A DNA stretch of 64,000 nt from Bacillus pumilus (GCF_024498355.1 NZ_CP101833.1:3205001-3269000), one strand, 5' to 3'. Positions 49,822-62,246 are shown, numbered from the stretch's first letter. Numbers and translations are program-made. The notes: generated from the sequence alone by a model not told the origin.

Positions 49822-50305
49822 GGAGTGAGGATTGGTAGTCAGAGGGGTACAGTCTCCCATCCCAATCACGGCTGATTTTCAAACCTGATTCTGTTTGGAT
49901 GACAGTCATTGCCCCCTTTTTCTCAATTTCTTTTTTGATTTTTCCGTTTTGATCAATAAATTGAATGATCATTTCATAGTCAAATTCAATTCTGTCATCG
50001 CTTTCATCTGAAGGCGTAAACTTAATTTTTTTCAGCTTAATTTGACAATCTTGATCCTTGGCTGCTTCTAATACGTTTGGAAACATGCTGTCTTGTGTAT
50101 ATTCTTGATATTCATGCTCGGTTAAATAAAACTTCAACTTCTCCTTCATGTCAGATAGGTCATCCGTTCGATTCACTGTGTATTGTGCTTTTTTATAGCT
50201 TTCTCCAAATGCTGCTGCCTCTTTTTTAAAGCTCGGTTTACCGCAAGCACTCACAATCAATAGTACACTGACGATGACCAACACCATCGCATACCTTCTG
50301 TTCAC
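49808..50305 (-). CDS. Putative lipoprotein of unknown function
   Basis: A 165-residue protein with a lipoprotein signal; the lipobox is VSAC at residues 18-21. The mature part is highly charged (K/E/D) with mixed helix and strand character; I recognise no family with confidence. GTG start behind AAGGAGCG. It stands alone between spoIIR and prmC. It may be a small Bacillus-specific lipoprotein. Confidence 0.75.
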   Translation of the reverse strand: MNRRYAMVLVIVSVLLIVSACGKPSFKKEAAAFGESYKKAQYTVNRTDDLSDMKEKLKFYLTEHEYQEYTQDSMFPNVLEAAKDQDCQIKLKKIKFTPSDESDDRIEFDYEMIIQFIDQNGKIKKEIEKKGAMTVIQTESGLKISRDWDGRLYPSDYQSSLQSRS

Positions 50306-50430
50306 ACCATTCGCTCCTTCAAAACAAATTTATGTAAAAAAATCTTTGATCAGAATGTTCATTCTTTTATATATACGTTTCTCTTTTACCATAAGTTTCA
50401 TCTTTACATAATAAAATAGTCCGACTTTAT

Positions 50431-51315
50431 TCAGCCGGACTTTTCGTTTTGAATGTGTGCGCAAACAGCTCGGTCCTTCTCGTTAATATCCTTAACGATG
50501 CGAACATCAGCTGCAGGAAATGCCTGCATGAGAAGCGCTTTTACATCTTGCGCTTGCGTGTGTCCAATTTCAAAGACGACTACCGCCTGCTCGCTCAGTA
50601 CGTTGTGGAGATCATGAACGAGCCGCTGGTAAAACCACAGACCGTCACGTCCATCCGTCAGCGCATTGACTGGCTCATGCTTTGTGACAACCTCTGATAG
50701 ACTGTCCATTTCTTCTACGGCAATATAGGGTGGATTGGAAATAAACAAATCCACTTTGATGCCTTGATCTATGACTGGTTCAAGTAAATCTCCATGTAAA
50801 AAATGAACGTCTGCACCAAGCGCTTGTTGATTCCGCTTCGCTACCGCAAGTGCATCACGTGAGATATCAGTCGCTGTGACAGATAGAGATTCCTTTTCAA
50901 GAGCTAACGTAATGGCGATTGCCCCGCTTCCTGTGCCAACATCAACTGCTTTGAGCGGCTGATCGTGCGGGAATACGTCACCTGCCATATTGAGCGCTGC
51001 CAGTACGACTTCTTCCGTTTCAGGGCGAGGAATGAGCACATGTTTGTTCACCTCGAAGGGACGACCATAAAAGAATTCAATGCCTGTTAAATGCTGCACA
51101 GGCACTCCAAGTTTGTGCTGTGTGACAAACTCGCTGAACAGTCGATCTTTCTCTTCTGGCAGCGGGTCATGAAAACGCGCAAGAAGTTCACTTCTGCTCC
51201 ATCCAAGTACATGCATCAGAAGAAGCTCTGCTGCATTTTGATCTCTACCGGCTTCCGTTAACAAAGAAGAAGCCCATTTAAGGGCTTCAAAAATCGTTCG
51301 CTGATTATTTTGCAT
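50431..51315 (-). CDS. prmC: Release-factor glutamine methyltransferase PrmC
   Basis: A 294-residue SAM-dependent enzyme that methylates the GGQ glutamine of RF1/RF2. Motif I is [13 protein letters not shown] (near 117) and the catalytic NPPY is in [11 protein letters not shown] (near 190). It overlaps prfA by 11 nt, so the enzyme is translationally coupled to its substrate RF1. Confidence 0.95.
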   Translation of the reverse strand: MQNNQRTIFEALKWASSLLTEAGRDQNAAELLLMHVLGWSRSELLARFHDPLPEEKDRLFSEFVTQHKLGVPVQHLTGIEFFYGRPFEVNKHVLIPRPETEEVVLAALNMAGDVFPHDQPLKAVDVGTGSGAIAITLALEKESLSVTATDISRDALAVAKRNQQALGADVHFLHGDLLEPVIDQGIKVDLFISNPPYIAVEEMDSLSEVVTKHEPVNALTDGRDGLWFYQRLVHDLHNVLSEQAVVVFEIGHTQAQDVKALLMQAFPAADVRIVKDINEKDRAVCAHIQNEKSG

Positions 51316-52372
51316 TTTGAAGCTTTCTTGCTTGGTCTTCCATAATTAATGCATCTATGACCTCGTCAAGTTTTCCTTCTAAAATTTGATCGAGCTTTTG
51401 AATCGTCAACCCGATGCGGTGGTCCGTTACACGGTTTTGCGGGAAATTATACGTACGGATACGCTCTGAACGATCCCCTGTTCCAACAGCAGATTTACGT
51501 GTTTGATCATATTCAGCTTGTGCTTCACGCTGGAATTTATCATAAATTCTCGCCCGTAACACTTTCATTGCTTTTTCTTTGTTTTTGATTTGCGACTTCT
51601 CATCCTGACAGGATACAACGACACCTGTTGGAAGGTGAGTTAATCGAACAGCAGACATGGTCGTGTTTACACTCTGTCCGCCAGGTCCGCTTGATGTGAA
51701 AGTATCTACACGGATGTCTTTTTCATGGATATCAATTTCAACTTCTTCAGCCTCAGGCAAGACAGCAACTGTCGCTGTTGATGTATGAATCCGTCCGCCT
51801 GATTCTGTTTCCGGAACACGCTGCACGCGGTGTGCGCCGTTTTCAAACTTTAGTTTGGAATATGCGCCTTTCCCGCTGATCATAAAGATAATCTCTTTAT
51901 AACCGCCAGTTCCAGTCACACTCGCTTCCATGACTTCCGTTTTCCAGCCTTGCATTTCAGCATAACGGCTATACATACGGTAAAGATTTCCAGCAAAAAG
52001 CGCGGCCTCTTCCCCTCCTGCTGCACCACGAACCTCCACAATAACGTTTTTGTTGTCGTTCGGATCTTTCGGGATCAGCAAGATTTTCAGCTCGTCTTCT
52101 AAACGTTCCGTTTCCTCTGTGAGCTCTGAAATTTCTTCTTTGACCATGTCGCGCATCTCGGCATCCAGCTTTTCTTCCAGCATTGCTTTCGCTTCGCTCA
52201 ACTGGTCGTATGCCGCACGATATTGTCTATATACCTCAACAGTTTCTTGAATATCAGATTGTTCCTTCGAATATTCACGAAGCTTCTTAGGGTCGTTCAC
52301 CACTTCAGGATCACTTAAATATTCATTTAGCTTTTCATAGCGTTCTTCGATTGATTTTAAACGGTCTAACAT
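51305..52372 (-). CDS. prfA: Peptide chain release factor 1
   Basis: A 355-residue class I release factor for UAA/UAG. The GGQ motif is in [12 protein letters not shown] (near 230). The codon-reading loop reads VPETES, where E. coli RF1 has VPATES. ATG 52372 is chosen (AGAGGTG, 6-nt spacing; [12 protein letters not shown]) over the ATG three codons earlier. Followed by prmC. Confidence 0.96.
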   Translation of the reverse strand: MLDRLKSIEERYEKLNEYLSDPEVVNDPKKLREYSKEQSDIQETVEVYRQYRAAYDQLSEAKAMLEEKLDAEMRDMVKEEISELTEETERLEDELKILLIPKDPNDNKNVIVEVRGAAGGEEAALFAGNLYRMYSRYAEMQGWKTEVMEASVTGTGGYKEIIFMISGKGAYSKLKFENGAHRVQRVPETESGGRIHTSTATVAVLPEAEEVEIDIHEKDIRVDTFTSSGPGGQSVNTTMSAVRLTHLPTGVVVSCQDEKSQIKNKEKAMKVLRARIYDKFQREAQAEYDQTRKSAVGTGDRSERIRTYNFPQNRVTDHRIGLTIQKLDQILEGKLDEVIDALIMEDQARKLQNAK

Positions 52373-52582
52373 GGTCTTCACCTCTGTTTTGTGCGTAACA
52401 GTCTAATTATAGTATAGCGGGGTATGACAGTCAAAAAAATTTCCAAAACAATTGATTTTCTGCGATTTTTCGCTAGAAAGCACGATCTTTGGCGATTGGT
52501 TACTTGTTTTGTCTAACGTGAAGGAACAGGTCCTCCCTGAAGAGAATGGTACTTATAATTGAAAAAAGGGAGGGCATTTGGC

Positions 52583-53131
52583 TTGAATACAAATGAGGTT
52601 GCAAAAGAAATTGGTGTTTCTTCAAAAACGATTCAGCGTTGGGTTAAACAGCTCAACATCCCTGTCGCCCGGAATGAACTTGGACATTATGAATTTCATG
52701 AAGATATTGTACAGCTGCTAAAAGAAGTCAAACACCAAATGAGTGAAGGGGTGATCCTCCAAGACATTCGACTGCCAATCCATGAGGAAACAGTTCGTCA
52801 GTTATCGTCTGCTGTAGAAACTGATGAATCTACACAAAGGTTTGAAGCATTAGAAGAGCAAGTGAAGCAGCTACTTCAGCAGCAATCACACGTCCATGAC
52901 GTTGAAGTGCGTTTACAAGAGCTCGAACGGAAGCTGGCTAAAAAAGCAGATGAAGGTGTGTCCTATCAGCTGCTCCAGCATCGTAGAGAAATTGAAGATT
53001 TAACCACTAAACTTGAACGCCTCGCAGCCACACTCAAACAACCGTCTCAAGTAGAAGAAGACAAGGAAATCGAGCGCCCTAAGATCAAAAAGAAGCGTAT
53101 GCTTTTCCCTCTGTTTCATTCATTTCGCTAA
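52583..53131 (+). CDS. racA: Chromosome-anchoring protein RacA
   Basis: A 182-residue protein that ties the origin region to the cell pole (DivIVA) during sporulation. An N-terminal MerR-like HTH (VAKEIGVSSKTIQRWVKQL, about 5-23) is followed by a long coiled coil (about 85-160) and a basic, aromatic tail (KKKRMLFPLF). TTG 52583 (MNTNEVAKE) follows GGGAGGG with 8-nt spacing. Location next to ywkB-maeA matches ywkC. Confidence 0.9.
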   Translation: MNTNEVAKEIGVSSKTIQRWVKQLNIPVARNELGHYEFHEDIVQLLKEVKHQMSEGVILQDIRLPIHEETVRQLSSAVETDESTQRFEALEEQVKQLLQQQSHVHDVEVRLQELERKLAKKADEGVSYQLLQHRREIEDLTTKLERLAATLKQPSQVEEDKEIERPKIKKKRMLFPLFHSFR

Positions 53132-53134
53132 GAA

Positions 53135-53156
53135 AGGCTGCCTGGTTAGGCAGCCT
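53135..53156 (-). terminator. Left copy of duplicated terminator, repeat copy 4
   Basis: AGGCTGCCTGGTTAGGCAGCCT is a near-perfect stem-loop preceded by AAGA. It matches 53332-53353 at 21 of 22 positions. Confidence 0.8.
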
Positions 53157-53331
53157 TAGATTGTTGACAAAGGGCTAAAATAATCTTTATTTTAGCCCTT
53201 TGTCTTCTTTTCAGCGTGATAGAAAACCTTTGCAGTCTAGGAAGGACGAGCACTGGAGCGGAGCGAATTTGACATTCGTGAGCACCAGCGCGCAGGACTG
53301 ACAACGAATGCGAGGGTTTGTCTACACGCTG
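53157..53331 (+). repeat. Dispersed repeat element, copy 4 of 4
   Basis: It is the full-length form. The hairpin ACAAAGGGCTAAAAT/ATTTTAGCCCTTTGT (about 53167-53203, a perfect 15-bp stem) is followed by the CAGCGTG...CACGCTG block. The inner hairpin has CTGG paired with CCAG where copies 1 and 3 have CGG with CCG, so pairing is preserved by changes on both sides. It lies between racA and the ywkB-like gene. Confidence 0.87.
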
Positions 53332-53358
53332 AGGCTGCCTAGTTAGGCAGCCTTTCTA
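53332..53358 (+). terminator. Right copy of duplicated terminator, repeat copy 4
   Basis: AGGCTGCCTAGTTAGGCAGCCT is followed by TTCT. It is the partner of 53135-53156 and probably ends racA transcription. Confidence 0.8.
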
Positions 53359-53363
53359 CTATA

Positions 53364-54320
53364 TTATACGGTAAGTGCAATAATGATCGGCAATGTAATT
53401 AATGACATGATTGCACTGATGACAAATGCGGATGCAGTCTCCGCTTCTTGTTTTTCAAATCGTGTTGCGATCATCGCTGCAACGGCTGAACCTGGGAAGG
53501 CAACAAGTAATACAGCTTTTGTAATTTCATCTGCCGAAAGACCCATAAGAATGGCGATAAAATACATAAGTAATGGTTGTACAGCTACTTTTAGCAATGC
53601 GATACTGAATGCTGGTAGGCTGAATTTAATCTTACGGATACCAACAGTGACACCGACTGCAAATAGCGCAACCCCTGATGTAACACTTCCAATTTCCTCT
53701 AACATTTCGTGTCCGATTTCAGGAAGTTTAAACCCTAAAAGAACAAGAATGATACTCGCTAGTGGTGCAAGTGCAAGCGGCTCTGATAAACCGTGCAAAA
53801 TGGCTTTTGTTGTCATTTTCAAGAAGCTTTCGCCGTCTTTGGCTTTTCCTTTTGTTTTTTCACCGACAGTTGACACAATAATCGCAATTGGATCAAGCAA
53901 TGCATTTACAACTATTCCGGTAATTGCAATCGGAATTGCAACTTCTTGGGCCCCAAATAAACTGCCTAGGACCGGAATCCCCATAAATGCAAAGGTCGGT
54001 TGAGCTGAGTTTAACGAAAAGATAGATGAATCTGTTAAATCATATTTAAAAGCAAATTTCGTAACAAGAAGGATAATGATATAAAAACCAACGATTCCTA
54101 AAATCAATGCAACGAAGAACGGAATTTGACTATAGAATTTATCTTTTGGTGTTGACAGAATGCTGGCGATAAAGTGCGCTGGCAAAGCATACTTTGTAAC
54201 AAGTGTGCTTACACCTTTTGCAGATTTAGCGTCATAGCTGCCGAAGTTCCCTGCGAACCAACCCAGCGCGATAACGAAAAAAATCGGTGCTAGGAGGATC
54301 AAAATATTTAAAAAGTCCAT
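53364..54320 (-). CDS. ywkB: AEC-family transporter YwkB (putative malate permease)
   Basis: A 318-residue auxin-efflux-carrier family protein with about ten TM helices in two halves. Typical proline/asparagine-broken segments are [14 protein letters not shown] and [19 protein letters not shown] 54320 follows AAGGAGGAATAG. It is 89 nt downstream of maeA, and co-transcription is likely; that context suggests a C4-dicarboxylate substrate such as malate. Confidence 0.85.
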   Translation of the reverse strand: MDFLNILILLAPIFFVIALGWFAGNFGSYDAKSAKGVSTLVTKYALPAHFIASILSTPKDKFYSQIPFFVALILGIVGFYIIILLVTKFAFKYDLTDSSIFSLNSAQPTFAFMGIPVLGSLFGAQEVAIPIAITGIVVNALLDPIAIIVSTVGEKTKGKAKDGESFLKMTTKAILHGLSEPLALAPLASIILVLLGFKLPEIGHEMLEEIGSVTSGVALFAVGVTVGIRKIKFSLPAFSIALLKVAVQPLLMYFIAILMGLSADEITKAVLLVAFPGSAVAAMIATRFEKQEAETASAFVISAIMSLITLPIIIALTV

Positions 54321-54409
54321 CTTACTATTCCTCCTTAAATCCTTTACATGTTTCAATTTATTGCGGCATTGTTTAGATTACCCTAAACAACGCCGCATGA
54401 CATATTTTA

Positions 54410-56110
54410 TTATGCTCTTACAATTTTTTTATATTCAGGAGTCCACATTGCGTCTTTCACAGCTTGTTCGATGTTGTCAGGCGTTTTTCTTGCGACCCCA
54501 TCTTCAATTGCTGCTTTCGCTACTTCAATTGCCACATGGATTGACACTTCTTGCAATTTATCAATGCTTGGAAGTAGGCCAGCACCTGGTTTTTTGTGAT
54601 CAACCATTTCAGCGATCGCATTCGCAGAAGCGACGAACATTCCTTTTGTGATGATTTTTGATTCCGTTACGATAGAACCAAGACCAAGTCCTGGGAAAAC
54701 GAAGGCATTGTTTGATTGTCCGATTTCATGTTCGATGCCATTATACTCAACATTTTCGAATGGGCTTCCTGTTGCAACAAGTACACGGCCGTCTGTCCAT
54801 TTAAATAGATCCTCTGGCACTGCCTCAGCAAGTGGTGTCGGGTTAGACATTGGCATGATCACTGGACGTTCTGTATGAGCTGCCATTTCTTTAATGATTT
54901 CTTCAGTGAATGCGCCGCCTTGACCTGATGTACCGATTAGGATCGTTGGCTTCACTTTGCGAACGGTTTCTGCAAATGAAATTTGTCCTTTTTCATCACG
55001 AGCCCAGCCCTGAACTTCGTCAGATGAACGAAGATACGGTTTTTGGAAATCAAGCACTTCATCTTCAAATTGATCTGTTAACAATCCTCTGTAGTCTAAT
55101 GTCCAGAAGGCATTGTTTGCTTCTTCTTCAGTCAGACCTTCAAGTACCATTGTGTCACGCACTTGATCTGCGATTCCGATACCAGCTGAACCAGCTCCAA
55201 AAATCACAACACGGTGATCTTTCAATTGAGTACCAGTTTTCTTGACAGCGGCAAGTACTCCCGCTAAAGTAATGGCACCAGTACCTTGAATATCATCATT
55301 GAATGTTAAGATGTTGTCGTTGTATTTTTTCATGATGTTACGCGCATTTTTGTTTCCAAGGTCTTCCCAGTGAAGCAATGCTTTCGGGAAGAATTTAAGT
55401 GCTGCTTTTACATAAGCATCAATGAATTCTTCGTATTTTTCACCTTGTACACGTTTGTGGTGGTTACCGATGTATAATGGATCATTCAATAATTTTTCAT
55501 TGTTTGTTCCAACATCTAATACAACTGGAATCACGCGGCTTGGATCAATACCTGCTGCTGCAGTGTAAACAGCTAATTTACCGATTGCGATGTTGATACC
55601 ACCAACACCCCAGTCACCAATTCCAAGAATACTCTCAGAGTCAGTTGCAACGATTAGATCAATATCGCCAGCTGTTGCATGTAAGTTTTCAAATGCTTTC
55701 TCAATGCCGTCAATGTTGTCGATTGAAAGATAGACACCATGAGGTCTTCTGTATTCATGGCTGTATTCTTGAATCGCTTCACCAACAGTTGGCGTGTAAA
55801 CAACAGGGAGCATTTCACGAAGCTTGTCTGTAAGAAGCTTGTAGAACAATACTTCGTTACGGTTTTGCAAATCACTTAAGTATACGTTTTGACGAAGACG
55901 ATCTGGCTGAGCTAGAAATTGCTTGTACGCTCTCTCCGCTTGCTGTTCTAAAGTCAGAACAGTTGGAGGAAGTAATCCTTCTAGTCCAAGCTCTTGTCTT
56001 TCTTCTTCAGAAAAAGCAACGCCTTTGTTCAACGTTGGAATCGATAATACATCTTTACCTGTTAAAGTGGTTTCGAGGTACCCTTCTTTTGTTTTCTTCA
56101 CGTTGTTCAT
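54410..56110 (-). CDS. maeA: NAD-type malic enzyme MaeA
   Basis: A 566-residue enzyme oxidatively decarboxylating malate to pyruvate. Motifs are VYTPTVGEA (near 105), the metal/substrate region [14 protein letters not shown] (near 268) and the dinucleotide fold [14 protein letters not shown] (near 307). ATG 56110 is preferred to the adjacent TTG. The leader contains two overlapping, mutually exclusive stem-loops (56152-56190), which may regulate it. Confidence 0.94.
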   Translation of the reverse strand: MNNVKKTKEGYLETTLTGKDVLSIPTLNKGVAFSEEERQELGLEGLLPPTVLTLEQQAERAYKQFLAQPDRLRQNVYLSDLQNRNEVLFYKLLTDKLREMLPVVYTPTVGEAIQEYSHEYRRPHGVYLSIDNIDGIEKAFENLHATAGDIDLIVATDSESILGIGDWGVGGINIAIGKLAVYTAAAGIDPSRVIPVVLDVGTNNEKLLNDPLYIGNHHKRVQGEKYEEFIDAYVKAALKFFPKALLHWEDLGNKNARNIMKKYNDNILTFNDDIQGTGAITLAGVLAAVKKTGTQLKDHRVVIFGAGSAGIGIADQVRDTMVLEGLTEEEANNAFWTLDYRGLLTDQFEDEVLDFQKPYLRSSDEVQGWARDEKGQISFAETVRKVKPTILIGTSGQGGAFTEEIIKEMAAHTERPVIMPMSNPTPLAEAVPEDLFKWTDGRVLVATGSPFENVEYNGIEHEIGQSNNAFVFPGLGLGSIVTESKIITKGMFVASANAIAEMVDHKKPGAGLLPSIDKLQEVSIHVAIEVAKAAIEDGVARKTPDNIEQAVKDAMWTPEYKKIVRA

Positions 56111-56151
56111 CAAAAACTACCCTCTTTCTAAAATATAAATAAAGTTAACTA

Positions 56152-56190
56152 TTAATCAAAAGAATGATTAAGGAGAAAAATCCTTAATCA
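56152..56190 (-). promoter_or_regulatory. Overlapping palindromes in the maeA leader
   Basis: TGATTAAGGA (56165-56174) pairs perfectly with TCCTTAATCA (56181-56190). The same TGATTAA (56165-56171) can instead pair with TTAATCA (56152-56158). Two alternative hairpins, or tandem operator half-sites, lie about 45-80 nt upstream of the maeA start. Confidence 0.6.
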
Positions 56191-56388
56191 AAAAAATTAT
56201 GACAAGAAATCGAACTTTTCGTTAAAATGCTTTACACTACAGTTAGTCATTTTATGCCTGCTTATGCTAAAACGCAAGCGTTGAAAATTAGATAATTTTT
56301 TCGTAGTGTTATTTAATTTATTTAAGTACAAATGATGGGTGTTCATCCAAAATCTCAAAAACAAAACACAGCGGCATTTGCTATTTTT

Positions 56389-56991
56389 TTAATTGTCAAG
56401 TGTTGTACCAACGTCAAGTCTTGGTACTTCATGGTGATGTCTGCATCGTGCTTCGTATGATTCCTGCGCACCTACTAAAATAATGGGATCATCATAGGAT
56501 GCGGGTTTACCGTCGATCAAGCGTTGTGTTCTACTCGCTGGGGAGCCGCATACCGAACAAACTGCTTGAAGTTTTGTTACAAGCTCTGCACATGCCATTA
56601 AATGCGGAACAACACCAAATGGCTCTCCTCTGAAGTCCTGATCCAGGCCTGCAACAATGACTCGGTAGCCTTTATCAGCCAATTGAGTGACAATATCAAT
56701 GATTGTCTCATCAAAAAATTGCACCTCATCAATGCCAATGACATCGGTTCTTTCTGATATGTGCGTTATTATGTCTTTTGGTGAGGCTACTGCAATCCCA
56801 TCTACTGATGAACCGTTATGTGACACAACTGAGCTTGTACTATATCGGTTATCGATCGCTGGTTTGAATATTTTTACTTCTTGTTTGGCAAAGGTGGCTC
56901 TTTTGACTCTCCGAATCAATTCTTCCGACTTTCCAGAAAACATACTACCGCAGATGACTTCAAGCCAACCGCTTTGTTTCATCACATACAT
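56389..56991 (-). CDS. tdk: Thymidine kinase
   Basis: A 200-residue type II thymidine kinase for pyrimidine salvage. The P-loop is [11 protein letters not shown] (15-25), DEVQFFD (near 93) is the Walker B region, and the zinc site uses CSVCG and CRHHH near the C-terminus. The last residues (DVGTTLDN) differ from B. subtilis. ATG 56991 with GGGGGAGAAG upstream. Confidence 0.95.
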   Translation of the reverse strand: MYVMKQSGWLEVICGSMFSGKSEELIRRVKRATFAKQEVKIFKPAIDNRYSTSSVVSHNGSSVDGIAVASPKDIITHISERTDVIGIDEVQFFDETIIDIVTQLADKGYRVIVAGLDQDFRGEPFGVVPHLMACAELVTKLQAVCSVCGSPASRTQRLIDGKPASYDDPIILVGAQESYEARCRHHHEVPRLDVGTTLDN

Positions 56992-57031
56992 AAGGTCTTC
57001 TCCCCCGTTTTAAAGTTCCATCAATCCACGT

Positions 57032-57065
57032 AAAAAAACAGGCAAGAACGGATTCCTGCCTGTTT
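57032..57065 (-). terminator. rpmE terminator
   Basis: The stem AAACAGGCA/TGCCTGTTT is followed, on the minus strand, by a U7 run. Confidence 0.9.
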
Positions 57066-57078
57066 ATTGTATCTATTA

Positions 57079-57279
<201 letters not shown>

Positions 57280-57409
57280 CTACTGTCATCTCCTTCCGCC
57301 CTGAATCCAATTCGGAAACAGAGTTAATATCTCAGAATAAATTCTGAAACGCACATGATAAAATTATAACAGCGAGAGTCTATGATTGCAAATGTATTTT
57401 TTCAGGAAG

Positions 57410-58693
57410 TTATCTTCTTGATGCAGACATATTTGCTTGTTTCCATTCTTGCGTTAAAATATCGAAAAATTCTTGGTTTGTCTTTGTTTTTCTCATTTTG
57501 CGCATGAACTTCTCAGCGAAGTCAGGTGTATCTGACATCGATTTTCTCATCGCCCATAGACGATCAAGATGCTCTTTTGGCACAAGCAGTTCTTCTTTTC
57601 TCGTACCCGAACGTCTAATGTCGATCGCTGGGAAGATTCTTCTCTCTGCAAGAGAACGGTCCAAATGAAGCTCCATGTTTCCAGTTCCTTTAAACTCCTC
57701 ATAGATCACATCATCCATACGTGATCCAGTATCAACAAGGGCAGTAGCTAAAATCGTCAAGCTTCCGCCTTCTTCGATGTTACGCGCAGCACCAAAGAAA
57801 CGTTTCGGGCGATGGAAAGCCGCTGGATCAATCCCCCCAGAAAGCGTTCGGCCGCTTGGTGGGATGACAAGGTTGTATGCACGAGCAAGCCTTGTGATGC
57901 TGTCCATTAAGATGATGACATCTTTTTTATGTTCAACAAGACGCATGGCACGCTCTAATACAAGCTCTGCTACTTTAATATGGTTTTCCGGTACTTCGTC
58001 AAAGGTTGAACTAACAACATCCCCTGCAACAGAACGTTCGATATCTGTTACTTCCTCCGGACGTTCGTCAATAAGAAGGACAATCAGTTCTGCCTCTGGA
58101 TGATTTTCAGAAATGCTGTTGGCAATTTCTTTGAGCAGAATGGTTTTTCCTGCCTTAGGCGGCGCAACGATTAATCCACGCTGTCCAAACCCAACTGGCG
58201 CCATCATATCCATAATTCTAGTAGACAGGTGATTAGGCTGTGTTTCAAGAATCATTTGGCGATCAGGAAATAGCGGTGTGAGTGCAGGAAAGTGAACACG
58301 TTCCTTTGCTGATTCTGGGTCATCCCCATTTACCGCTTCTACATGAAGGAGGCCATAGTAGCGTTCATTCTCTTTTGGAGGTCGTACCTTTCCAGACACT
58401 TTATCTCCATTTCGTAAATCAAAGCGTCTGATTTGTGAAGCAGAAATATATATATCTTCAGAACTTGGGGAGTAGTTAATCGGTCTTAAGAACCCAAAGC
58501 CCTCAGACTGAATAATTTCAAGAACCCCTTCCATAAATAAGAGATCCTCTTGCTCAGCATTTGCCTTTAGAATGGCAAAGATTAATTCTTTTTTTGTTAG
58601 TTTGCTGTAATAAGAGATTTTGTAGCGTTTTGCTAACTCATACAGCTCTTTTAATTTCATATTTTCCAAAGATGAGATTGAAACATCTTTCAA
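57410..58693 (-). CDS. rho: Transcription termination factor Rho
   Basis: A 427-residue hexameric RNA helicase. N-terminal helical domain ([15 protein letters not shown]), cold-shock RNA-binding domain with EGFGFLRP (near 60), Walker A APPKAGKT (near 175) and Walker [17 protein letters not shown] 58693 ([12 protein letters not shown]) gives exactly the B. subtilis length; its ribosome site is weak. Confidence 0.96.
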   Translation of the reverse strand: MKDVSISSLENMKLKELYELAKRYKISYYSKLTKKELIFAILKANAEQEDLLFMEGVLEIIQSEGFGFLRPINYSPSSEDIYISASQIRRFDLRNGDKVSGKVRPPKENERYYGLLHVEAVNGDDPESAKERVHFPALTPLFPDRQMILETQPNHLSTRIMDMMAPVGFGQRGLIVAPPKAGKTILLKEIANSISENHPEAELIVLLIDERPEEVTDIERSVAGDVVSSTFDEVPENHIKVAELVLERAMRLVEHKKDVIILMDSITRLARAYNLVIPPSGRTLSGGIDPAAFHRPKRFFGAARNIEEGGSLTILATALVDTGSRMDDVIYEEFKGTGNMELHLDRSLAERRIFPAIDIRRSGTRKEELLVPKEHLDRLWAMRKSMSDTPDFAEKFMRKMRKTKTNQEFFDILTQEWKQANMSASRR

Positions 58694-59028
58694 TATGGAC
58701 ACCACACTTTTCTAGTCAATGTATTTCATTACAAATGCATGACCATTGTATTTGATTAGCTTTTTAATCCTTTATTGTTGGGATGACCTTGCTCTAATGG
58801 TAACGCTCCACTCGTTTTATCGTGATAGATAGAAACAATGTGGAATAGAGCTTTGTCAACATAGAGAAGGATAAAGAGTATATCGTCATGATGCGGCAGT
58901 ATTTAAACTTGTTGAAGCTTAAAAGAAGTAAATTCGCAGGAAATTTCGCAGCACTCTTTAGTTTTACCTCATTTGAAGAGAATATTCAACTTTAAACAGA
59001 AAATGATATACATTTGAAACCTATATGA
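58694..59028 (-). other. Leader/promoter region of rho
   Basis: No gene found in these 335 bases. On the minus strand a TTGACA occurs at 58854-58859 but I see no good -10 at the normal distance. A long untranslated leader would be consistent with the autogenous control reported for rho genes, but nothing here proves it. Confidence 0.45.
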
Positions 59029-59053
59029 AAAGCGGGTAATGAATACCCGCTTT
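59029..59053 (-). terminator. glpX terminator
   Basis: The stem AAAGCGGGTA/TACCCGCTTT with a 5-nt loop lies 5 nt after the glpX stop. Its U-run is short. Confidence 0.75.
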
Positions 59054-59057
59054 CTGA

Positions 59058-60023
59058 TTACGGACGAATGAAAAGATTCGGTTTTTTCTTTAAGCTGTGT
59101 CTGCCATCAACGAATCGAACAGTACCCGATTTCGCACGCATGACAACACTTTGTGTTGTTCCAACAGAGCCTTTGAATTGAACACCTTTTAATAACTCGC
59201 CGTCCGTTACACCTGTCGCTGCAAAAATGGCATCGTCTCCTTTTACGAGGTCTTCCATTCTTAGGACTTTCCCAACATCCAGCCCCATTTTCTCACAGCG
59301 TCTCTGCTCTTCTTCACTTTGAGGAAGAAGCTTACCATGGATTTCACCACCAAGTGCCTTTAACGCGACAGCAGAAAGGACACCCTCAGGCGCTCCACCT
59401 GAACCAAATAGAATATCAACACCTGTGTGATCAAATGCTGTATTAATGGCTCCTGCAACGTCACCATCATCGATTAGTTTAATTCTTGCTCCTGCTTCTC
59501 TCAGCTCAGCAATAATTTTCTCATGTCGACCTCTGTTTAAAATTGTCGCAACAACATCTTCAATATCTTTGTTTTTCGCTTTTGCAACAGCGCGAAGATT
59601 ATCAATGACAGGCGCTTCAATGTCGATGCAGCCTACCGCTTCTGGACCTACTGCGATCTTATCCATGTACATATCAGGTGCATTCAGCAAGTTGCCATGA
59701 TCTGCAACCGCAATGACAGCTAAGGCATTCCAGCCGCCGCTTGCCACAATATTTGTTCCTTCTAATGGATCAACAGCGACATCCACGCGAGGTCCATATC
59801 CGTTGCCAAGCTTTTCCCCAATATAAAGCATTGGTGCTTCGTCCATTTCTCCCTCGCCGATGACGACTGTTCCCTTCATCGGAATGGTGTCAAACACATC
59901 ACGCATTGCACTTGTTGCAGCATCATCCGCTTCGTCTTTCTTTCCTCTTCCCATCCAACGGGCAGATTTTAAAGCGGCTGCTTCTGTCACCCGTACTAGT
60001 TCCATCGATAAACTTCTTTCCAT
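59058..60023 (-). CDS. glpX: Class II fructose-1,6-bisphosphatase GlpX
   Basis: A 321-residue gluconeogenic phosphatase of the GlpX type. Metal/substrate segments are [17 protein letters not shown] (near 55) and [13 protein letters not shown] (near 86). ATG 60023 with GAGGAGA upstream. Downstream of murAB by 32 nt and probably in one transcript with it. Confidence 0.94.
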   Translation of the reverse strand: MERSLSMELVRVTEAAALKSARWMGRGKKDEADDAATSAMRDVFDTIPMKGTVVIGEGEMDEAPMLYIGEKLGNGYGPRVDVAVDPLEGTNIVASGGWNALAVIAVADHGNLLNAPDMYMDKIAVGPEAVGCIDIEAPVIDNLRAVAKAKNKDIEDVVATILNRGRHEKIIAELREAGARIKLIDDGDVAGAINTAFDHTGVDILFGSGGAPEGVLSAVALKALGGEIHGKLLPQSEEEQRRCEKMGLDVGKVLRMEDLVKGDDAIFAATGVTDGELLKGVQFKGSVGTTQSVVMRAKSGTVRFVDGRHSLKKKPNLFIRP

Positions 60024-60055
60024 TTTTGTCCAAATCTCCTCTCACAGTCAAAGCC

Positions 60056-61345
60056 TTATGAATTTTGAAGTTCTTCTATTTCTTGGTCATTCAGCTTTTC
60101 ACGCCAGATGGTTGCACCCAAGCCTTCAAGCTTCTCCTCAAGCAAACTATATCCTCTGTCTATATGTTCAAGCCCTGTGATTTCGGTCACACCGTCTGCC
60201 ATTAACCCTGCGACAACGAGACAGGCACCTGCACGCAGATCACTTGCTTTTACCTTTGCTCCTTGAAGCTGCGTTTGTCCGGTAATAATAGCAGATCTTC
60301 CTTCCACCTTCATGTTTGCACCCATTCGACGCAATTCGTCAATGTGCTTAAAGCGGGCAGAGTAGATCGTATCTGTGACCACACTCGTGCCTTTCGCTTT
60401 TGTTAACAAGGCCGTCATCGGCTGCTGAAGATCAGTCGGAAAGCCCGGATACACAAGGGTTTTGATATCGACAGGCTTGAGTCCTTCGTTTCTGCCAACG
60501 ATCAGCATCTGATCGTTGCTCGTTTCAATGGTGAACCCCATTTCTCTAAGTTTCGCCGTAATTGATTCTAAATGAGTTGGGATCACATTATCAAGTACAA
60601 CTTCATCTCCCATCGCTGCACCAGCAATTAAAAACGTACCTGCTTCTATGCGGTCAGGGATGATGGAATGCTTACAGCCATGAAGAGATTCTACACCTTC
60701 GATTCGAATCACATCAGTACCCGCACCTTTGATTTTGGCTCCCATGCTTGCAAGCAGTGTCGCTACATCAATAATTTCGGGCTCTTTTGCGGCATTTTCA
60801 ATCACCGTTTTTCCTTCAGCCAGTACAGCTGCCAGCATGATATTGATGGTCGCACCCACACTGACAACATCAAGATAAATACGGGCCCCGACTAATTTTT
60901 CAGCACGCAAATAAATTGCACCCTGCTCGTTTGTCACCTCGGCTCCAAGTGCTTCAAAGCCTTTGATATGCTGATCGATCGGTCTAGGTCCTAAGTGACA
61001 TCCTCCTGGCAAACCGATGACAGCCTGCTTGAACCTGCCTAGCATGGCTCCCATTAAATAATAGGACGCACGCAGTTTCTTCACTTTCCCATTAGGAAGC
61101 GGCATGCTGATCATTGCTTTAGGATTGACAACCATTTCACCTTTTTCAAATGTTACCTTCCCGCCAATTTCTTCTAACAGATCTCGTAATGTGTCTATAT
61201 CTGAAATATGCGGTAGGCCCTCAATGGTTACTGGAGAATCTGCGAGAATCGTGGCAGGAATCAGTGCCACAGCACTATTTTTCGCACCACTAATATGTAC
61301 GGTCCCGCGTAAGGGGTCACCGCCGGCAATGTTTAACTTTTCCAT
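60056..61345 (-). CDS. murAB: UDP-GlcNAc 1-carboxyvinyltransferase, second paralogue MurAB
   Basis: A 429-residue enolpyruvyl transferase. The catalytic Cys is in [15 protein letters not shown] (near 117) and the N-terminal motif is [11 protein letters not shown]. Low-GC Gram-positives commonly carry two MurA enzymes; the other is at 32182-33489. Its neighbours (glpX, tal, fbaA) are carbon-metabolism genes, as in B. subtilis. Confidence 0.95.
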   Translation of the reverse strand: MEKLNIAGGDPLRGTVHISGAKNSAVALIPATILADSPVTIEGLPHISDIDTLRDLLEEIGGKVTFEKGEMVVNPKAMISMPLPNGKVKKLRASYYLMGAMLGRFKQAVIGLPGGCHLGPRPIDQHIKGFEALGAEVTNEQGAIYLRAEKLVGARIYLDVVSVGATINIMLAAVLAEGKTVIENAAKEPEIIDVATLLASMGAKIKGAGTDVIRIEGVESLHGCKHSIIPDRIEAGTFLIAGAAMGDEVVLDNVIPTHLESITAKLREMGFTIETSNDQMLIVGRNEGLKPVDIKTLVYPGFPTDLQQPMTALLTKAKGTSVVTDTIYSARFKHIDELRRMGANMKVEGRSAIITGQTQLQGAKVKASDLRAGACLVVAGLMADGVTEITGLEHIDRGYSLLEEKLEGLGATIWREKLNDQEIEELQNS

Positions 61346-61592
61346 ATTTGTCTCCCTTCTTAAAGAAGATCACTGTTGGAGTTATACTGTTTGTGGATGT
61401 CGCGCTTTAAAAGGTCTTGTCCAAAATTTAGCCAATATCAAGAGAAAGAATACAGGTTAAACGAAATTTGTCGGAAGAAAAATAATCGAAGCTTTGCGAG
61501 GCTGTGATGTTCTCTTCTTTGCACAAAACATTTCTTAGCGTTTTTAAAGAAAACTGCGGCAAACGGAATACGCTCCCGCCTGCCACAATCAC

Positions 61593-62246
<654 letters not shown>

